Shown: one piece after another, positions 17,551 to 26,405 of the stretch
Numbering within the stretch: the first letter of the stretch is position 1
Layout of the letters: each line of letters begins with the position of its first letter
From: an uncultured Hungatella sp.
GTDB lineage: Bacteria; Bacillota; Clostridia; Lachnospirales; Lachnospiraceae
Direction of reading: 5' to 3'
DNA: 64,000 nt
NCBI GenBank assembly: GCA_910585435.1
Contig: CAJUEJ010000002.1
Location: forward strand, 88,165 to 152,164
Notes under the pieces: model-generated
Seen by the model: only the letters and a program-made list of their open reading frames with translations
Databases searched by the model: none
Told to the model about the DNA's origin: nothing
Translations under genes and position numbers: made by a program

Positions 17551-18516
17551 TCACTTTCTCCGGTATCCGGTCTCAAAATCCACCTGGTTTTCCATCTCCT
17601 CTTTCTTCCCTGCCAAAAATTTCTCCAGATTGCGCCCTGCAATCCTTACAATCCGCTCAAAGGTCTCCTGAAGATGATACTGGCCTGAAATATGAGGCGT
17701 GATAACCATCCTGGGAGCATCCCACAGCGGATGATCCGCCGGCAGAGGCTCCGGATCCGTCACATCCACGCCGCAGCCCCCCAGATGCCCTTCCTGAAGA
17801 ACCCTGCACAAGGCGTCTGTATCAATGACACTGCCTCTGCCTACATTGAGAAGAAACGCCCCCGGCTTCATCAGGCGCAGGCGCCTTTCATCCATAAGGT
17901 GGAAGGTCTGAGGCGTATTGGGCAGAGAAAGAGACACAAAATCTGCCCGGGGAAGCAAATCATCCAGCTGTTCTGTCGTATATAGCTCATCCAGATAATC
18001 CGGTTTCCTGCCCTGGGTTCTCCTGACACCGATGGTGTAGCTGCCCAGGGCTTTCATCCTGGCGGCATACTCCCCTCCGATATCCCCCAGCCCGACAGCC
18101 AGCGTGACGGATCCATATATGGAGGTCACAGTCCCCTGGTCCTTCCACTGATGCTTAATCTGGTTGCTGTAATACTGATAAAATTTTTTCTGCAGCATGA
18201 AAGACATGCCCACCATATATTCGGAGATAGCCAGTCCATAAGCCCCTGTAGCGTTGGTCAGCATGACCCCTTCCCTCAGGACTCCCGGCCTGGAGTAGCT
18301 GTCTGAGCCGGCTGAGTTTAACTGGATCCACTGGAGGTTTTCGGCTCCTTTAAGCATGGAAATGTTTACATTGCCGATGATAATGTCAGCTGCCTGCACC
18401 TGCTTTTCCGTCACCAAAGCAGGGGACGTGTATTCAAACAGGCAGGACTTTCCTATATCCTCCAGATACCTTTTATGCTTTTCCTCCACAGGAATAATCA
18501 CTAATATACGGTTCAT
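17551..18516 (-). CDS. D-2-hydroxyacid dehydrogenase family protein
   Basis: A 321-residue protein. The NAD-binding motif GLGDIGGEYAARM and the catalytic triad regions NVGRGSVIDTDAL (with the Arg just upstream), DPEPLPADHPLW (Glu) and TPHISG (His) place it in the D-isomer-specific 2-hydroxyacid dehydrogenases. The exact substrate (glyoxylate, hydroxypyruvate or another keto acid) is unknown. GGGAGG lies 6 nt before the ATG at 18516. It is 11-17 bp from both neighbours in the operon. Confidence 0.87.
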   Translation of the reverse strand: MNRILVIIPVEEKHKRYLEDIGKSCLFEYTSPALVTEKQVQAADIIIGNVNISMLKGAENLQWIQLNSAGSDSYSRPGVLREGVMLTNATGAYGLAISEYMVGMSFMLQKKFYQYYSNQIKHQWKDQGTVTSIYGSVTLAVGLGDIGGEYAARMKALGSYTIGVRRTQGRKPDYLDELYTTEQLDDLLPRADFVSLSLPNTPQTFHLMDERRLRLMKPGAFLLNVGRGSVIDTDALCRVLQEGHLGGCGVDVTDPEPLPADHPLWDAPRMVITPHISGQYHLQETFERIVRIAGRNLEKFLAGKKEEMENQVDFETGYRRK

Positions 18517-18533
18517 CCGTTTCCTCCCGGCCC

Positions 18534-18980
18534 TCATCCGGCCTGATTTTCTATAGCCATAATCATATCAACTCTTCTCTGGTGGCGGCCGCCTTCAAAC
18601 GTGGCATCCAGCCAGGCATCTGTTATCATCTTTGCCATCTCGATCCCGATGACTCTGGCACCGAAGGCCAGTACATTGGAATCATTGTGCATTCTGGACA
18701 GCCTGGCCGTATAGGGCTCGCTGCACACGCAGGCCCTGATCCCCTTTACCTTGCCTGCCGCCAGGGAGATGCCTACGCCGGTTCCGCAGATGGCGATTCC
18801 CAGATCCGCCTGCCCTGACGCCACTGCTTTCCCCACCTTTTCGCCGTACACAGGATAGTCACAGCTTTCCGAAGAGTCTGTTCCCAAATCCAGTATCTCA
18901 TATCCTCTCTGCTCCAAATGCTCTTTAACGGCCCTTTTCATTTCCAGTGCCGTATGGTCATTCCCAATCGCAATCTTCAC
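18534..18980 (-). CDS. rpiB: Ribose-5-phosphate isomerase B
   Basis: A 148-residue RpiB/LacAB family protein with the active-site CGTGVGIS (catalytic Cys), the N-terminal IGNDHTALEMK and the phosphate-binding HNDSNVLAFGAR. It interconverts ribose-5-phosphate and ribulose-5-phosphate. The frame opens further upstream, to 19040, but family homology begins at VKIAIGNDH, so the GTG at 18980 with AAAGGGG 7 nt upstream is the likely start. The upstream lactonase gene hints at a pentose-phosphate theme. An allose-6-phosphate or galactose-6-phosphate isomerase role cannot be excluded. Confidence 0.88.
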   Translation of the reverse strand: MKIAIGNDHTALEMKRAVKEHLEQRGYEILDLGTDSSESCDYPVYGEKVGKAVASGQADLGIAICGTGVGISLAAGKVKGIRACVCSEPYTARLSRMHNDSNVLAFGARVIGIEMAKMITDAWLDATFEGGRHQRRVDMIMAIENQAG

Positions 18981-19005
18981 TCTTTTTGCCCCTTTCAGAC
19001 ACTTT

Positions 19006-20115
19006 TTATTCCTGCGAAAAAAACTTTTGAATCCTGTCAAGCCGGGATGTCATACTCTGCAGCAGCATGTCTGCAATGGTAAACGCCGTCACCGCCTCCA
19101 CCACCACCACAGCTCTGGGAACAATTATGGGATCGTGGCGCCCGCCGATGACAATTTTTACATTCTCTCCCTGTCGGTTCACCGTCTGCTGGGAAGCTCC
19201 AATAGACGGGGTAGGCTTGAAAGCGGCCCGCAATACGATGGTGTCGCCGTCACTGATACCGCCCAGTATGCCTCCTGCGTGGTTCGTGGTCTTTACAGGC
19301 TTTTTCTCAGACTTTTTCATCCTGAAGGGATCGTTGTTCTGGGTTCCCCTGCTTTTAGCGGCGGCAAACCCGTCGCCGATCTCCACTCCTTTTACAGCGC
19401 CTATGGACATGATCCCGTGGGCAAGGCGGGCGTCCAGCTTCTCAAATACCGGCTCTCCCACCCCGGCAGGCATGCCGGTTACCACACACTCCACCACACC
19501 GCCTGCAGAGTCCTTCTGCCCCATCATCTGCTGCAGATACTCTTCTGCATGAAAGGCCGCGGCCGCATCTGGCATACACAGGGAATTCCTTCCGATCTCT
19601 TCCCTGTCAAACCGGGATTCCTCTATCTCCACCGGCCCTATGGATCTGGTGTAAGCCATAACCTGGATTCCCAGGCTCTCCAGCAATCTGGCAGCCACGG
19701 CTCCCGCCGCTACCCGGCCGATGGTCTCACGCCCTGAGGAGCGCCCTCCTCCCCGATAGTCCCTGAAGCCATACTTTTCATCGAATGTATAGTCTGCATG
19801 TCCCGGACGGTAGACGTCTTTGATCTGGCTGTAGTCCCCGGATCTGTGATCCGTATTCCGTACAACCAGGGATATGGGCGTTCCTGTGGTTCTTCCTTCA
19901 AATACCCCGGACAGAATCTTTGCCTCATCGCCTTCCCTGCGTTTCGTAGAGTATCTGCTCTGCCCCGGCTTTCTCCTGTCCAGATATTTTTGTATATCTT
20001 CCTCCTGCAGCGTCAGCCCTGCCGGACATCCGTCTATGACCACCCCCAGGCCTTCCCCGTGAGACTCGCCCCAGGTTGTCATAGTAAGCAGTGTTCCCCA
20101 TGAAGAGCCTGCCAT
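19006..20115 (-). CDS. aroC: Chorismate synthase
   Basis: A 369-residue enzyme making chorismate from 5-enolpyruvylshikimate-3-phosphate, using reduced FMN, at the end of the shikimate pathway. Diagnostic segments are the N-terminal WGESHGEGLGVVIDGCPAG, FRDYRGGGRSSGRET and NHAGGILGGISDG. The length is standard. It starts 4 bp after the lactonase stop. No other aro gene is in the window. Confidence 0.96.
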   Translation of the reverse strand: MAGSSWGTLLTMTTWGESHGEGLGVVIDGCPAGLTLQEEDIQKYLDRRKPGQSRYSTKRREGDEAKILSGVFEGRTTGTPISLVVRNTDHRSGDYSQIKDVYRPGHADYTFDEKYGFRDYRGGGRSSGRETIGRVAAGAVAARLLESLGIQVMAYTRSIGPVEIEESRFDREEIGRNSLCMPDAAAAFHAEEYLQQMMGQKDSAGGVVECVVTGMPAGVGEPVFEKLDARLAHGIMSIGAVKGVEIGDGFAAAKSRGTQNNDPFRMKKSEKKPVKTTNHAGGILGGISDGDTIVLRAAFKPTPSIGASQQTVNRQGENVKIVIGGRHDPIIVPRAVVVVEAVTAFTIADMLLQSMTSRLDRIQKFFSQE

Positions 20116-20119
20116 ACCG

Positions 20120-21178
20120 TCAACCTCCTACTTTCACAACCGCACAGCAGTTGGGCTCATCCACAAATACCGGGTTGGCGCACATGACCAGCAGCCCTTT
20201 TTCATAGTCCACACGGAAGAAGGTAATGCTTCCTGTCTCGTGATTGATGGATGCCACATGCTTTCCGTCAGGGAAAATCGCAACGTCTTTGGGATACTCC
20301 CCGCTGACAGGCAGGCTGCACAGCATCTCCAAAAGTCCTGTCTCCGGATCCCTGGAATAGACCGTTATGGTATCATCCCCTGCATTGCTGCAGAACACAT
20401 GCTTCTCATCCTCCGAAAGACGCAGGGCGCAGGCTGCCGTCAGCTGGCTTACGTCATCTCCGTCTGTAGTAGGGATGGTCTGAATCTTCTCCAGCTTAGG
20501 CACTCTGGGGCCTGTCTCATAGGTGTACACATCAATTACATTCTTTACCTCATACAGCAGGTACATATATTTCCCGTCAGAGCTGAAAATAAAATGCCGA
20601 GGTGCGGACTCCAGATCGCAGGGGATGGTATCTACCAGAACCAGCGCATCTTTCCCGTCGCTTAAACGGTATACCTTCACCTGATCCACGCCTACATCTG
20701 CCACCATGACATACTGCTTATCCGGGGTCATGCGGACACAGGTCACATGGGGACGGAACATACGCTCCGCCACACTTCCAAGCCCCTTGTGATAAATCCC
20801 TGCCGCCACGCTTCCTATGCTTCCGTCTGAATTCAGATTCATCACCGTAGCCTTGCCATCGTGGTACCCGGCCACAAACAGAAACTGCCCGTCCGGATCC
20901 AGAGACAGCTGGCACCCCCGCATGCCGCGGATATTGGCACTGTTTAACCTGGTAATGCTTCCGTTCTCATGGATTTTATAAGACACCACACCTTCATCAG
21001 CAATCGAATACAGCATTTTTCCGTCCTGCGATGCCACTAAATAAGAAGAGTTGTCTATCTCTGTCTCACATCTCTTCTTAAAAATGCCTTTCTCCACATC
21101 CACATCATAAATGGTGATTCCCTTGGCGCTTCCCGTATAGGAGTAAGAACCTACATAAGCCATATACATCTCTTTCAT
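20120..21178 (-). CDS. Lactonase family beta-propeller protein (6-phosphogluconolactonase-like)
   Basis: A 352-residue protein of the seven-bladed propeller lactonase family (Pgl/YbhE type). Repeated blade motifs include LSLDPDGQFLFVAGYHDG, HFIFSSDGKYMYLLYE and VAIFPDGKHVASIN. It may hydrolyse 6-phosphogluconolactone, but the family also includes other lactonases. AGGAGG lies 9 nt before the ATG. It is the first gene of a seven-gene minus-strand operon and is divergent from the XRE regulator. Confidence 0.8.
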   Translation of the reverse strand: MKEMYMAYVGSYSYTGSAKGITIYDVDVEKGIFKKRCETEIDNSSYLVASQDGKMLYSIADEGVVSYKIHENGSITRLNSANIRGMRGCQLSLDPDGQFLFVAGYHDGKATVMNLNSDGSIGSVAAGIYHKGLGSVAERMFRPHVTCVRMTPDKQYVMVADVGVDQVKVYRLSDGKDALVLVDTIPCDLESAPRHFIFSSDGKYMYLLYEVKNVIDVYTYETGPRVPKLEKIQTIPTTDGDDVSQLTAACALRLSEDEKHVFCSNAGDDTITVYSRDPETGLLEMLCSLPVSGEYPKDVAIFPDGKHVASINHETGSITFFRVDYEKGLLVMCANPVFVDEPNCCAVVKVGG

Positions 21179-21286
21179 CTGTACAATCCTCCTGATTCTT
21201 ACATAATAATTATCCGCAGCAGTCCTCTACTTTTTGCTGCCCCGCTGCTTCTCGTTTATCATACCATATATTTATCAAAAAATCTA

Positions 21287-21314
21287 TTGACAGTCATATA
21301 TTTTTCTGTATAAT
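21287..21314 (+). promoter_or_regulatory. Promoter of the XRE-cupin/potABCD operon
   Basis: TTGACA at 21287-21292 and TATAAT at 21309-21314 with a 16-bp spacer give a strong vegetative promoter about 125 bp upstream of the XRE gene. Confidence 0.75.
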
Positions 21315-21339
21315 AGGTTTTACGCTGTGTTTATTATTG

Positions 21340-21394
21340 CTAAACTTCTGGATTATTTTTATTGTGAGTTAGTATTTCTAAACTTTTAGGTTAG
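21340..21394 (+). promoter_or_regulatory. Repeated CTAAACTT boxes, candidate operator
   Basis: CTAAACTTCTG at 21340-21350 and CTAAACTTTTAG at 21378-21389 are direct repeats 38 bp apart. The second is part of the inverted repeat CTAAAC-TTTTAG-GTTAG. They lie downstream of the promoter and upstream of the XRE gene, where autorepression by the XRE-cupin protein would act. Confidence 0.4.
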
Positions 21395-21438
21395 CATGCT
21401 GAGAAATTCCGGGAGTCTATCAACAAGGGAGGCCGAAT

Positions 21439-21972
21439 ATGAACATCGGACTAAGATTAAAGGAACTTCGTATCCTGAAAGGTTTGACACAGGAAGAGCT
21501 GGCAGACCGCGCCGAGCTGTCCAAGGGATTTATCTCCCAGGTAGAGCGCAATCTCACCTCCCCTTCCATCGCCACCCTGATGGATATTCTTCAATGCCTG
21601 GGGGTTTCCACCGCAGATTTTTTTGCAGAGCCCTCAGAAGAGCAGATTGTTTTCGGAAAAGCCGATTATTTTGAAAAGTATGATTCGGAATTAAAAAATG
21701 AAATCAAATGGATCATTCCAAACGCCCAGAAGAATGTGATGGAGCCTATTCTTCTGACCCTGGAGGCAGGCGGCGAGACCTACCCTGACAACCCTCATGA
21801 GGGGGAGGAATTCGGATATGTCCTTCAGGGCGGTGTCACCATCCATCTGGGCAACCAGCTTCACCGGGTCAAAAAGGGAGAATCCTTCTATTTTACACCG
21901 GGCAAAAAGCACTTTCTGACAAGCAAGACCGGAGCCGTCCTTCTCTGGGTCAGCTCTCCGCCTAGTTTTTAA
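21439..21972 (+). CDS. XRE family regulator with C-terminal cupin domain
   Basis: A 177-residue protein. Residues 5-60 are a Cro/C1-type helix-turn-helix (LTQEELADRAELSKGFISQVE). Residues 105-177 are a cupin small-molecule domain (PHEGEEFGYVLQGGVTIHLG). This architecture is common for regulators next to potABCD in Firmicutes, and for PuuR, where polyamines are the likely signal. It starts 36 bp upstream of potA in the same direction and is probably the first gene of the operon. Confidence 0.88.
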   Translation: MNIGLRLKELRILKGLTQEELADRAELSKGFISQVERNLTSPSIATLMDILQCLGVSTADFFAEPSEEQIVFGKADYFEKYDSELKNEIKWIIPNAQKNVMEPILLTLEAGGETYPDNPHEGEEFGYVLQGGVTIHLGNQLHRVKKGESFYFTPGKKHFLTSKTGAVLLWVSSPPSF

Positions 21973-22008
21973 TGGTCTGTAACGTTTAATTTCAGGAGGA
22001 TACATAAT

Positions 22009-23085
22009 ATGGGTCAGCCACTTATTGATCTGATTAATATCTCAAAAAGCTTTGACAATACAATGGTACTGGATGATTTGAATCTTTCCGTAAAAGAGAA
22101 TACCTTTGTCACCCTGCTGGGCCCCAGCGGCTGCGGGAAAACCACCACCCTGCGGATTATCGGCGGTTTCGAACATGCCGACACGGGAAAAGTAATATTT
22201 GACGGCCAGGATATTTCCTGCCTGCCACCCAACAAGCGTCAGCTAAACACCGTATTCCAGAAGTATGCGCTGTTTACCCATATGAATATCGAAGAGAACA
22301 TTGCCTTTGGTTTAAAGATCAAGAACAAGCCCAAGCCTTATATCCATGATAAAATCAAATATGCCCTGAAGCTGGTGAACTTAGAAGGCTACGAAAAGCG
22401 CAGCGTGGACTCCTTAAGCGGCGGCCAGCAGCAGAGAATCGCCATTGCCAGAGCCATTGTCAATGAGCCCAGGGTCCTTCTTCTGGACGAGCCTTTGGGG
22501 GCCCTGGATCTGAAGCTGCGCCAGGACATGCAGTATGAGTTGATCCGCTTAAAAAATGAGCTGGGAATTACCTTTATCTATGTGACCCACGACCAGGAGG
22601 AAGCCCTCACCATGTCGGACACCATCGTGGTTATGAATCAGGGCTATATCCAGCAGACGGGGACGCCGGAGCAGATTTACAATGAGCCTGAAAATGCATT
22701 CGTGGCCGATTTTATCGGCGAGAGCAACATCGTTCCGGGCATTATGATCCGGGACGAGCTGGTGGAAATCTTCGGAGCCAGATTTGCCTGTGTGGACAAA
22801 GGCTTTGGCAACAACCGGCCTGTGGACGTAGTCATCCGGCCGGAAGACATCGATCTGGTAAAGCCAGAGGACGGAACCCTCTGCGGCGTATGTACCCATC
22901 TGATTTTTAAGGGTGTTCACTACGAGATGGAGGTCACCACTCCCGATGGCTTTGAATGGCTGGTTCACAGCACGGATATGTGTCCTGTGGGGACAAAGGT
23001 GGGAATCCATGTGGATCCTTTTGATATCCAGATCATGAACAAGCCTGCTTCAGAAGACGAGGAGGCAGTGGGAGTCAATGAATAA
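22009..23085 (+). CDS. potA: Spermidine/putrescine ABC transporter ATP-binding protein
   Basis: A 358-residue ATPase: Walker A GPSGCGKTTT (about 37-46), signature LSGGQQQR, Walker B LLLDEPLGALDLK, switch His in VTHDQEE. It ends in a TOBE-type C-terminal regulatory domain after about residue 240 (VVIRPEDIDLV). It energises polyamine import with PotB, PotC and PotD encoded just downstream. The stop overlaps the potB start by 8 bp. Confidence 0.93.
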   Translation: MGQPLIDLINISKSFDNTMVLDDLNLSVKENTFVTLLGPSGCGKTTTLRIIGGFEHADTGKVIFDGQDISCLPPNKRQLNTVFQKYALFTHMNIEENIAFGLKIKNKPKPYIHDKIKYALKLVNLEGYEKRSVDSLSGGQQQRIAIARAIVNEPRVLLLDEPLGALDLKLRQDMQYELIRLKNELGITFIYVTHDQEEALTMSDTIVVMNQGYIQQTGTPEQIYNEPENAFVADFIGESNIVPGIMIRDELVEIFGARFACVDKGFGNNRPVDVVIRPEDIDLVKPEDGTLCGVCTHLIFKGVHYEMEVTTPDGFEWLVHSTDMCPVGTKVGIHVDPFDIQIMNKPASEDEEAVGVNE

Positions 23086-23890
23086 AAAATTATTATCCGG
23101 CCCTTATCTGGCGTGGATGATCGGTTTCACCATCATCCCCCTGGCTTTAATCGTATTTTACGGCTTAACCGACCGTTCCGGCGCTTTTACTTTAAACAAT
23201 ATTCTGGCAATCGCCACGCCGGAGCACAGGAAAGCATTGTGGCTGTCACTGGTTCTTTCCTTTATCAGTACCCTGGTTTGCCTGGTTCTGGCCTACCCTC
23301 TTGCCATGATCCTCCGGAAGCGCAACATCGGGAAAGGCAGCTTTGTGGTATTCATCTTCATCCTTCCCATGTGGATGAACTTTCTTTTACGCACCATGGC
23401 ATGGCAGACCCTTCTTGAGAAAAACGGGGTGATCAACGGGATTTTATCCTTTTTGCATCTGCCCACCCAGTCCCTGATCAACACGTGGGGAGCCATCATA
23501 TTAGGCATGGTCTATAATTTTCTGCCTTTTATGGTTCTTCCTATTTATAATGTTCTCTGTAAAATAGATGATAATACCATCAATGCCGCCAAGGATCTGG
23601 GAGCCAGCTTTTTTCAGGTTCTGTTCCATATCTGGTTTCCTTTAAGCGTTCCCGGTGTTATCAGCGGCATCACCATGGTTTTTGTGCCGGCGCTTACAAC
23701 CTTTGTGATCTCCAACCTGCTGGGCGGCAGCAAGATTCTTCTCATCGGCAATGTCATCGAGCAGGAGTTTACCAGAGGCAGCAACTGGAATTTAGGCTCC
23801 GGCCTTTCCCTGGTGCTGATGGTCTTTATCTTAATCAGCATGGCTCTCATTGCCAAATACGATAAAAACGGGGAGGGGACTGCATTCTGA
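23078..23890 (+). CDS. potB: Spermidine/putrescine ABC transporter permease
   Basis: A 270-residue inner-membrane protein with six predicted helices. The cytoplasmic EAA-like loop reads NAAKDLGASFFQVLFHIWFPLS. WMNFLLRTMAWQTLL is typical of PotB. It overlaps potA by 8 bp and shares one base with the potC start (TGATG), so translation is coupled. Confidence 0.92.
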   Translation: MNKKLLSGPYLAWMIGFTIIPLALIVFYGLTDRSGAFTLNNILAIATPEHRKALWLSLVLSFISTLVCLVLAYPLAMILRKRNIGKGSFVVFIFILPMWMNFLLRTMAWQTLLEKNGVINGILSFLHLPTQSLINTWGAIILGMVYNFLPFMVLPIYNVLCKIDDNTINAAKDLGASFFQVLFHIWFPLSVPGVISGITMVFVPALTTFVISNLLGGSKILLIGNVIEQEFTRGSNWNLGSGLSLVLMVFILISMALIAKYDKNGEGTAF

Positions 23891-24684
23891 TGAATAAAAC
23901 AAAAGATAACATACTGAAAATCGTGGAAAATTTTTATCTGGTTATCATCCTGATTTTCCTCTATGCCCCCATTGTCACCATGATGGTGCTGTCCTTCAAC
24001 AACTCCAAATCCCGCACCCAGTGGGGCGGTTTTACTTTGAGATGGTACGAGGAGATGTTTGAGGCTTCCACGGTTATGGATGCTTTAAGCAACACGCTGA
24101 TTATCGCCTTTGCCTCTGCGCTTATCGCTGCCGTTATCGGAACCGCAGCTGCCATTGCCATCAACAGCATGAGGCGGATACCTAAAACCATTGTTATGGG
24201 CATCACCAATATTCCCATGTTAAACGCGGATATTGTAACAGGCATTTCCCTGATGCTGGCCTTCATTGCCTTTGGCATCTCACTGGGATTTAAGACCATC
24301 CTCATCGCCCATATCACATTTAATATTCCCTACGTGATATTAAGTGTTATGCCAAAATTGAAGCAGACCAGCAAAAGCATTTACGAAGCTGCCATGGATC
24401 TGGGCGCCACTCCCATCTATGCATTTTTTAAGGTGGTGTTTCCCGATATCCTGCCTGGTGTGCTGTCAGGCTTTCTTTTAGCCTTCACCATGTCCCTGGA
24501 TGATTTTATTATCACCCACTTTACCCGTGGAGCCGGTATCAATACCTTATCCACACTTATCTACAGCGAGGTGCGGCGGGGGATCCGTCCCTCTATGTAT
24601 GCTCTGTCCAGCATTATATTTTCAGCAGTTCTTATACTGCTTATCATCACCAATTTTGCACCGAATTTTAAAAAGGAGAAATAA
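23890..24684 (+). CDS. potC: Spermidine/putrescine ABC transporter permease
   Basis: A 264-residue permease with six helices, the second membrane subunit of the polyamine importer. The EAA loop reads YEAAMDLGATPIYAFFKVVFP. LSFNNSKSRTQWGGFTLRWY near the N-terminus is the usual PotC periplasmic-side motif. It is placed 5 bp before potD. Confidence 0.92.
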   Translation: MNKTKDNILKIVENFYLVIILIFLYAPIVTMMVLSFNNSKSRTQWGGFTLRWYEEMFEASTVMDALSNTLIIAFASALIAAVIGTAAAIAINSMRRIPKTIVMGITNIPMLNADIVTGISLMLAFIAFGISLGFKTILIAHITFNIPYVILSVMPKLKQTSKSIYEAAMDLGATPIYAFFKVVFPDILPGVLSGFLLAFTMSLDDFIITHFTRGAGINTLSTLIYSEVRRGIRPSMYALSSIIFSAVLILLIITNFAPNFKKEK

Positions 24685-24689
24685 GGATT

Positions 24690-25781
24690 ATGAAAAAGTA
24701 CGTATCTGCATTAGCTTTTGTTTCCCTTGGCATTGCCTGTGTTCTCGGCGGCTGCGGCGGGAAGTCTTCTTCCGCCTCAAAAGGGGCCGGGGAACTGTAT
24801 GTCTACAACTGGGGGGAATATATCGATGAAGAAGTGATCCATATGTTTGAGGAGGAAACAGGAATCAAGGTAATCTATGACCTGTTTGAGACCAATGAGG
24901 AGATGTATCCTGTCATCGAGGCAGGGGGCGTCACCTATGATGTGGTATGTCCTTCTGATTATATGATTCAGAAGATGATTGAAAATAATATGCTAGCTGA
25001 GATCAATTTTGACAATGTTCCCAATGTCTCTCAGATTGCTCCTGAGTATATGGAGCGGTCCAGGGCCTTTGATCCGGAAAATAAGTACTCTGTTCCTTAC
25101 TGCTGGGGCACTGTAGGTATCCTGTACAACACCAGCATGGTGGCTCCGGAGGATGCTCCTTCCAGATGGTCGGATCTGTGGAATGAAAAGTTCAGCGGGG
25201 AAATCCTTATGCAGGACAGCGTGCGGGATGCTTTTATGGTGGCGCTAAAGTCTCTTGGTTACTCTATGAACTCTGCAGATACAGCACAGCTGGAGGAGGC
25301 CAAGGAGCTGCTGGTGAAGCAAAAGCCTCTGGTTCAGGCTTATGTCATCGACCAGGTCAGGGACAAGATGATCGGCGGCGAAGCAGCCGTGGGGGTTATC
25401 TATTCCGGGGAGATGCTTTATATACAGGAAGAAGTGGAGAATCTAGGGCTGGAATATGATTTGGAGTATGTTCTCCCGGAGGAGGGAACCAATGTGTGGA
25501 TCGATTCCTGGGTGATTCCGGCCAATGCGAAGAATAAGGAAAATGCAGAGAAGTGGATTGACTTTCTGTGCCGTCCAGAGATCGCCAAGATGAATTTTGA
25601 ATATATTACGTACCCTACTCCTAATCAGGGGGCATTTGACTTGCTGGATGAGGATATGCAGAACAATAAGGCAGTATTCCCGGACTGGAATTCTCTGGAG
25701 GGGTGTGAAGTGTATCAGTATCTTGGGGATGAGACGGATGATGTTTACAATAACCTTTGGAAGGAGGTAAAATCAAATTAA
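24690..25781 (+). CDS. potD: Spermidine/putrescine-binding lipoprotein
   Basis: A 363-residue extracellular solute-binding protein. The signal peptide ends in the lipobox VLGGC (Cys22). LYVYNWGEYIDEEVIHMFE and YDVVCPSDYMI are characteristic of PotD/PotF polyamine receptors. It completes potABCD. Its last codons contain AAGGAGG, which may serve the following DUF1622 gene. Confidence 0.93.
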   Translation: MKKYVSALAFVSLGIACVLGGCGGKSSSASKGAGELYVYNWGEYIDEEVIHMFEEETGIKVIYDLFETNEEMYPVIEAGGVTYDVVCPSDYMIQKMIENNMLAEINFDNVPNVSQIAPEYMERSRAFDPENKYSVPYCWGTVGILYNTSMVAPEDAPSRWSDLWNEKFSGEILMQDSVRDAFMVALKSLGYSMNSADTAQLEEAKELLVKQKPLVQAYVIDQVRDKMIGGEAAVGVIYSGEMLYIQEEVENLGLEYDLEYVLPEEGTNVWIDSWVIPANAKNKENAEKWIDFLCRPEIAKMNFEYITYPTPNQGAFDLLDEDMQNNKAVFPDWNSLEGCEVYQYLGDETDDVYNNLWKEVKSN

Positions 25782-25783
25782 GT

Positions 25784-26116
25784 ATGAATGCGTATAAATT
25801 GCTGGAAGAGCTGATGAGACATGTGGTGGATATAACGATCTTGTGCTTTGAGCTAGTGGGGGTTGGGGTTATTATTGTTTCGGGAGTCCGGGGGGTCTGG
25901 GATTATGTGAAGCATAATCCCTCCATCCGGCTGAATCTTGCTACGGGGATGGCTCTGGGGCTGGAATTTAAGCTGGGAAGTGAGATTCTCCGTACGGTGA
26001 TTGTAAGGGATTTAAGTGAGATTGTTACGGTGGCAGCTATTATTGCTTTACGGGCGGCGCTGACGTTTTTGATTCATTGGGAGATTAAGATTGAGAAGGA
26101 GGATGAGAAGAAGTAG
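25784..26116 (+). CDS. DUF1622 family membrane protein
   Basis: A 110-residue protein with three hydrophobic segments (about 10-35, 50-70, 80-100) in the DUF1622 pattern: ELVGVGVIIVSG, LNLATGMALGLEFKLGSEIL and IIALRAALTFLIHWEI. The function of the family is unknown. The ATG at 25784 is 2 bp after the potD stop. The nearest strong ribosome binding site, AAGGAGG inside potD, is unusually far (about 16 nt) from it, so initiation may rely on coupling. G-rich codon choice differs from potD. Confidence 0.75.
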   Translation: MNAYKLLEELMRHVVDITILCFELVGVGVIIVSGVRGVWDYVKHNPSIRLNLATGMALGLEFKLGSEILRTVIVRDLSEIVTVAAIIALRAALTFLIHWEIKIEKEDEKK

Positions 26117-26129
26117 GCGTGAAAGGTAC

Positions 26130-26247
26130 GCTCAGGACAGAAGCTCCCCGGATTTGCTGGTTTCGGAGACAGAACCTCTAAGCTTCCGGAAACTAAGAGG
26201 TTCTAGGTCTCCTGCAAATGCAAATCCGGGGAGCTTCTGTCCTGAGC
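26130..26247. repeat. Long hairpin A with perfect 28-bp arms
   Basis: The arms at 26130-26157 and 26220-26247 are perfect 28-bp inverted complements (outer end GCTCAGGACAGAAGC). Inside, after a symmetric 7-nt internal loop, GGAGACAGAACCTCT pairs with AGAGGTTCTAGGTCTCC apart from a 2-nt bulge. No T tract follows on either strand, so it is not a standard terminator. Confidence 0.9.
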
Positions 26248-26405
26248 TGGTTTTCTCACGCTGGAGGTAAATATAGGGGCGTAGTGTTTAGAGGTAAGGT
26301 AATGATTTGTAGGGGTGAGGAGGGGAAATGTAGATTCTTGAATTGAAAGAATATATTTAGAGGCTAATGTCATTTAGTTACATTTGATTGGTAGAGATAA
26401 CGTAG

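Noticed and set aside
17033..17671. A 212-codon plus-strand frame spanning two dehydrogenase genes on the other strand
   Set aside because: It crosses the junction of two well-conserved genes and has no start signal or motif.
26130..26247. Hairpin A as the Rho-independent terminator of the pot operon
   Set aside because: No run of T follows the stem on either strand and the stem is far longer than a typical terminator.
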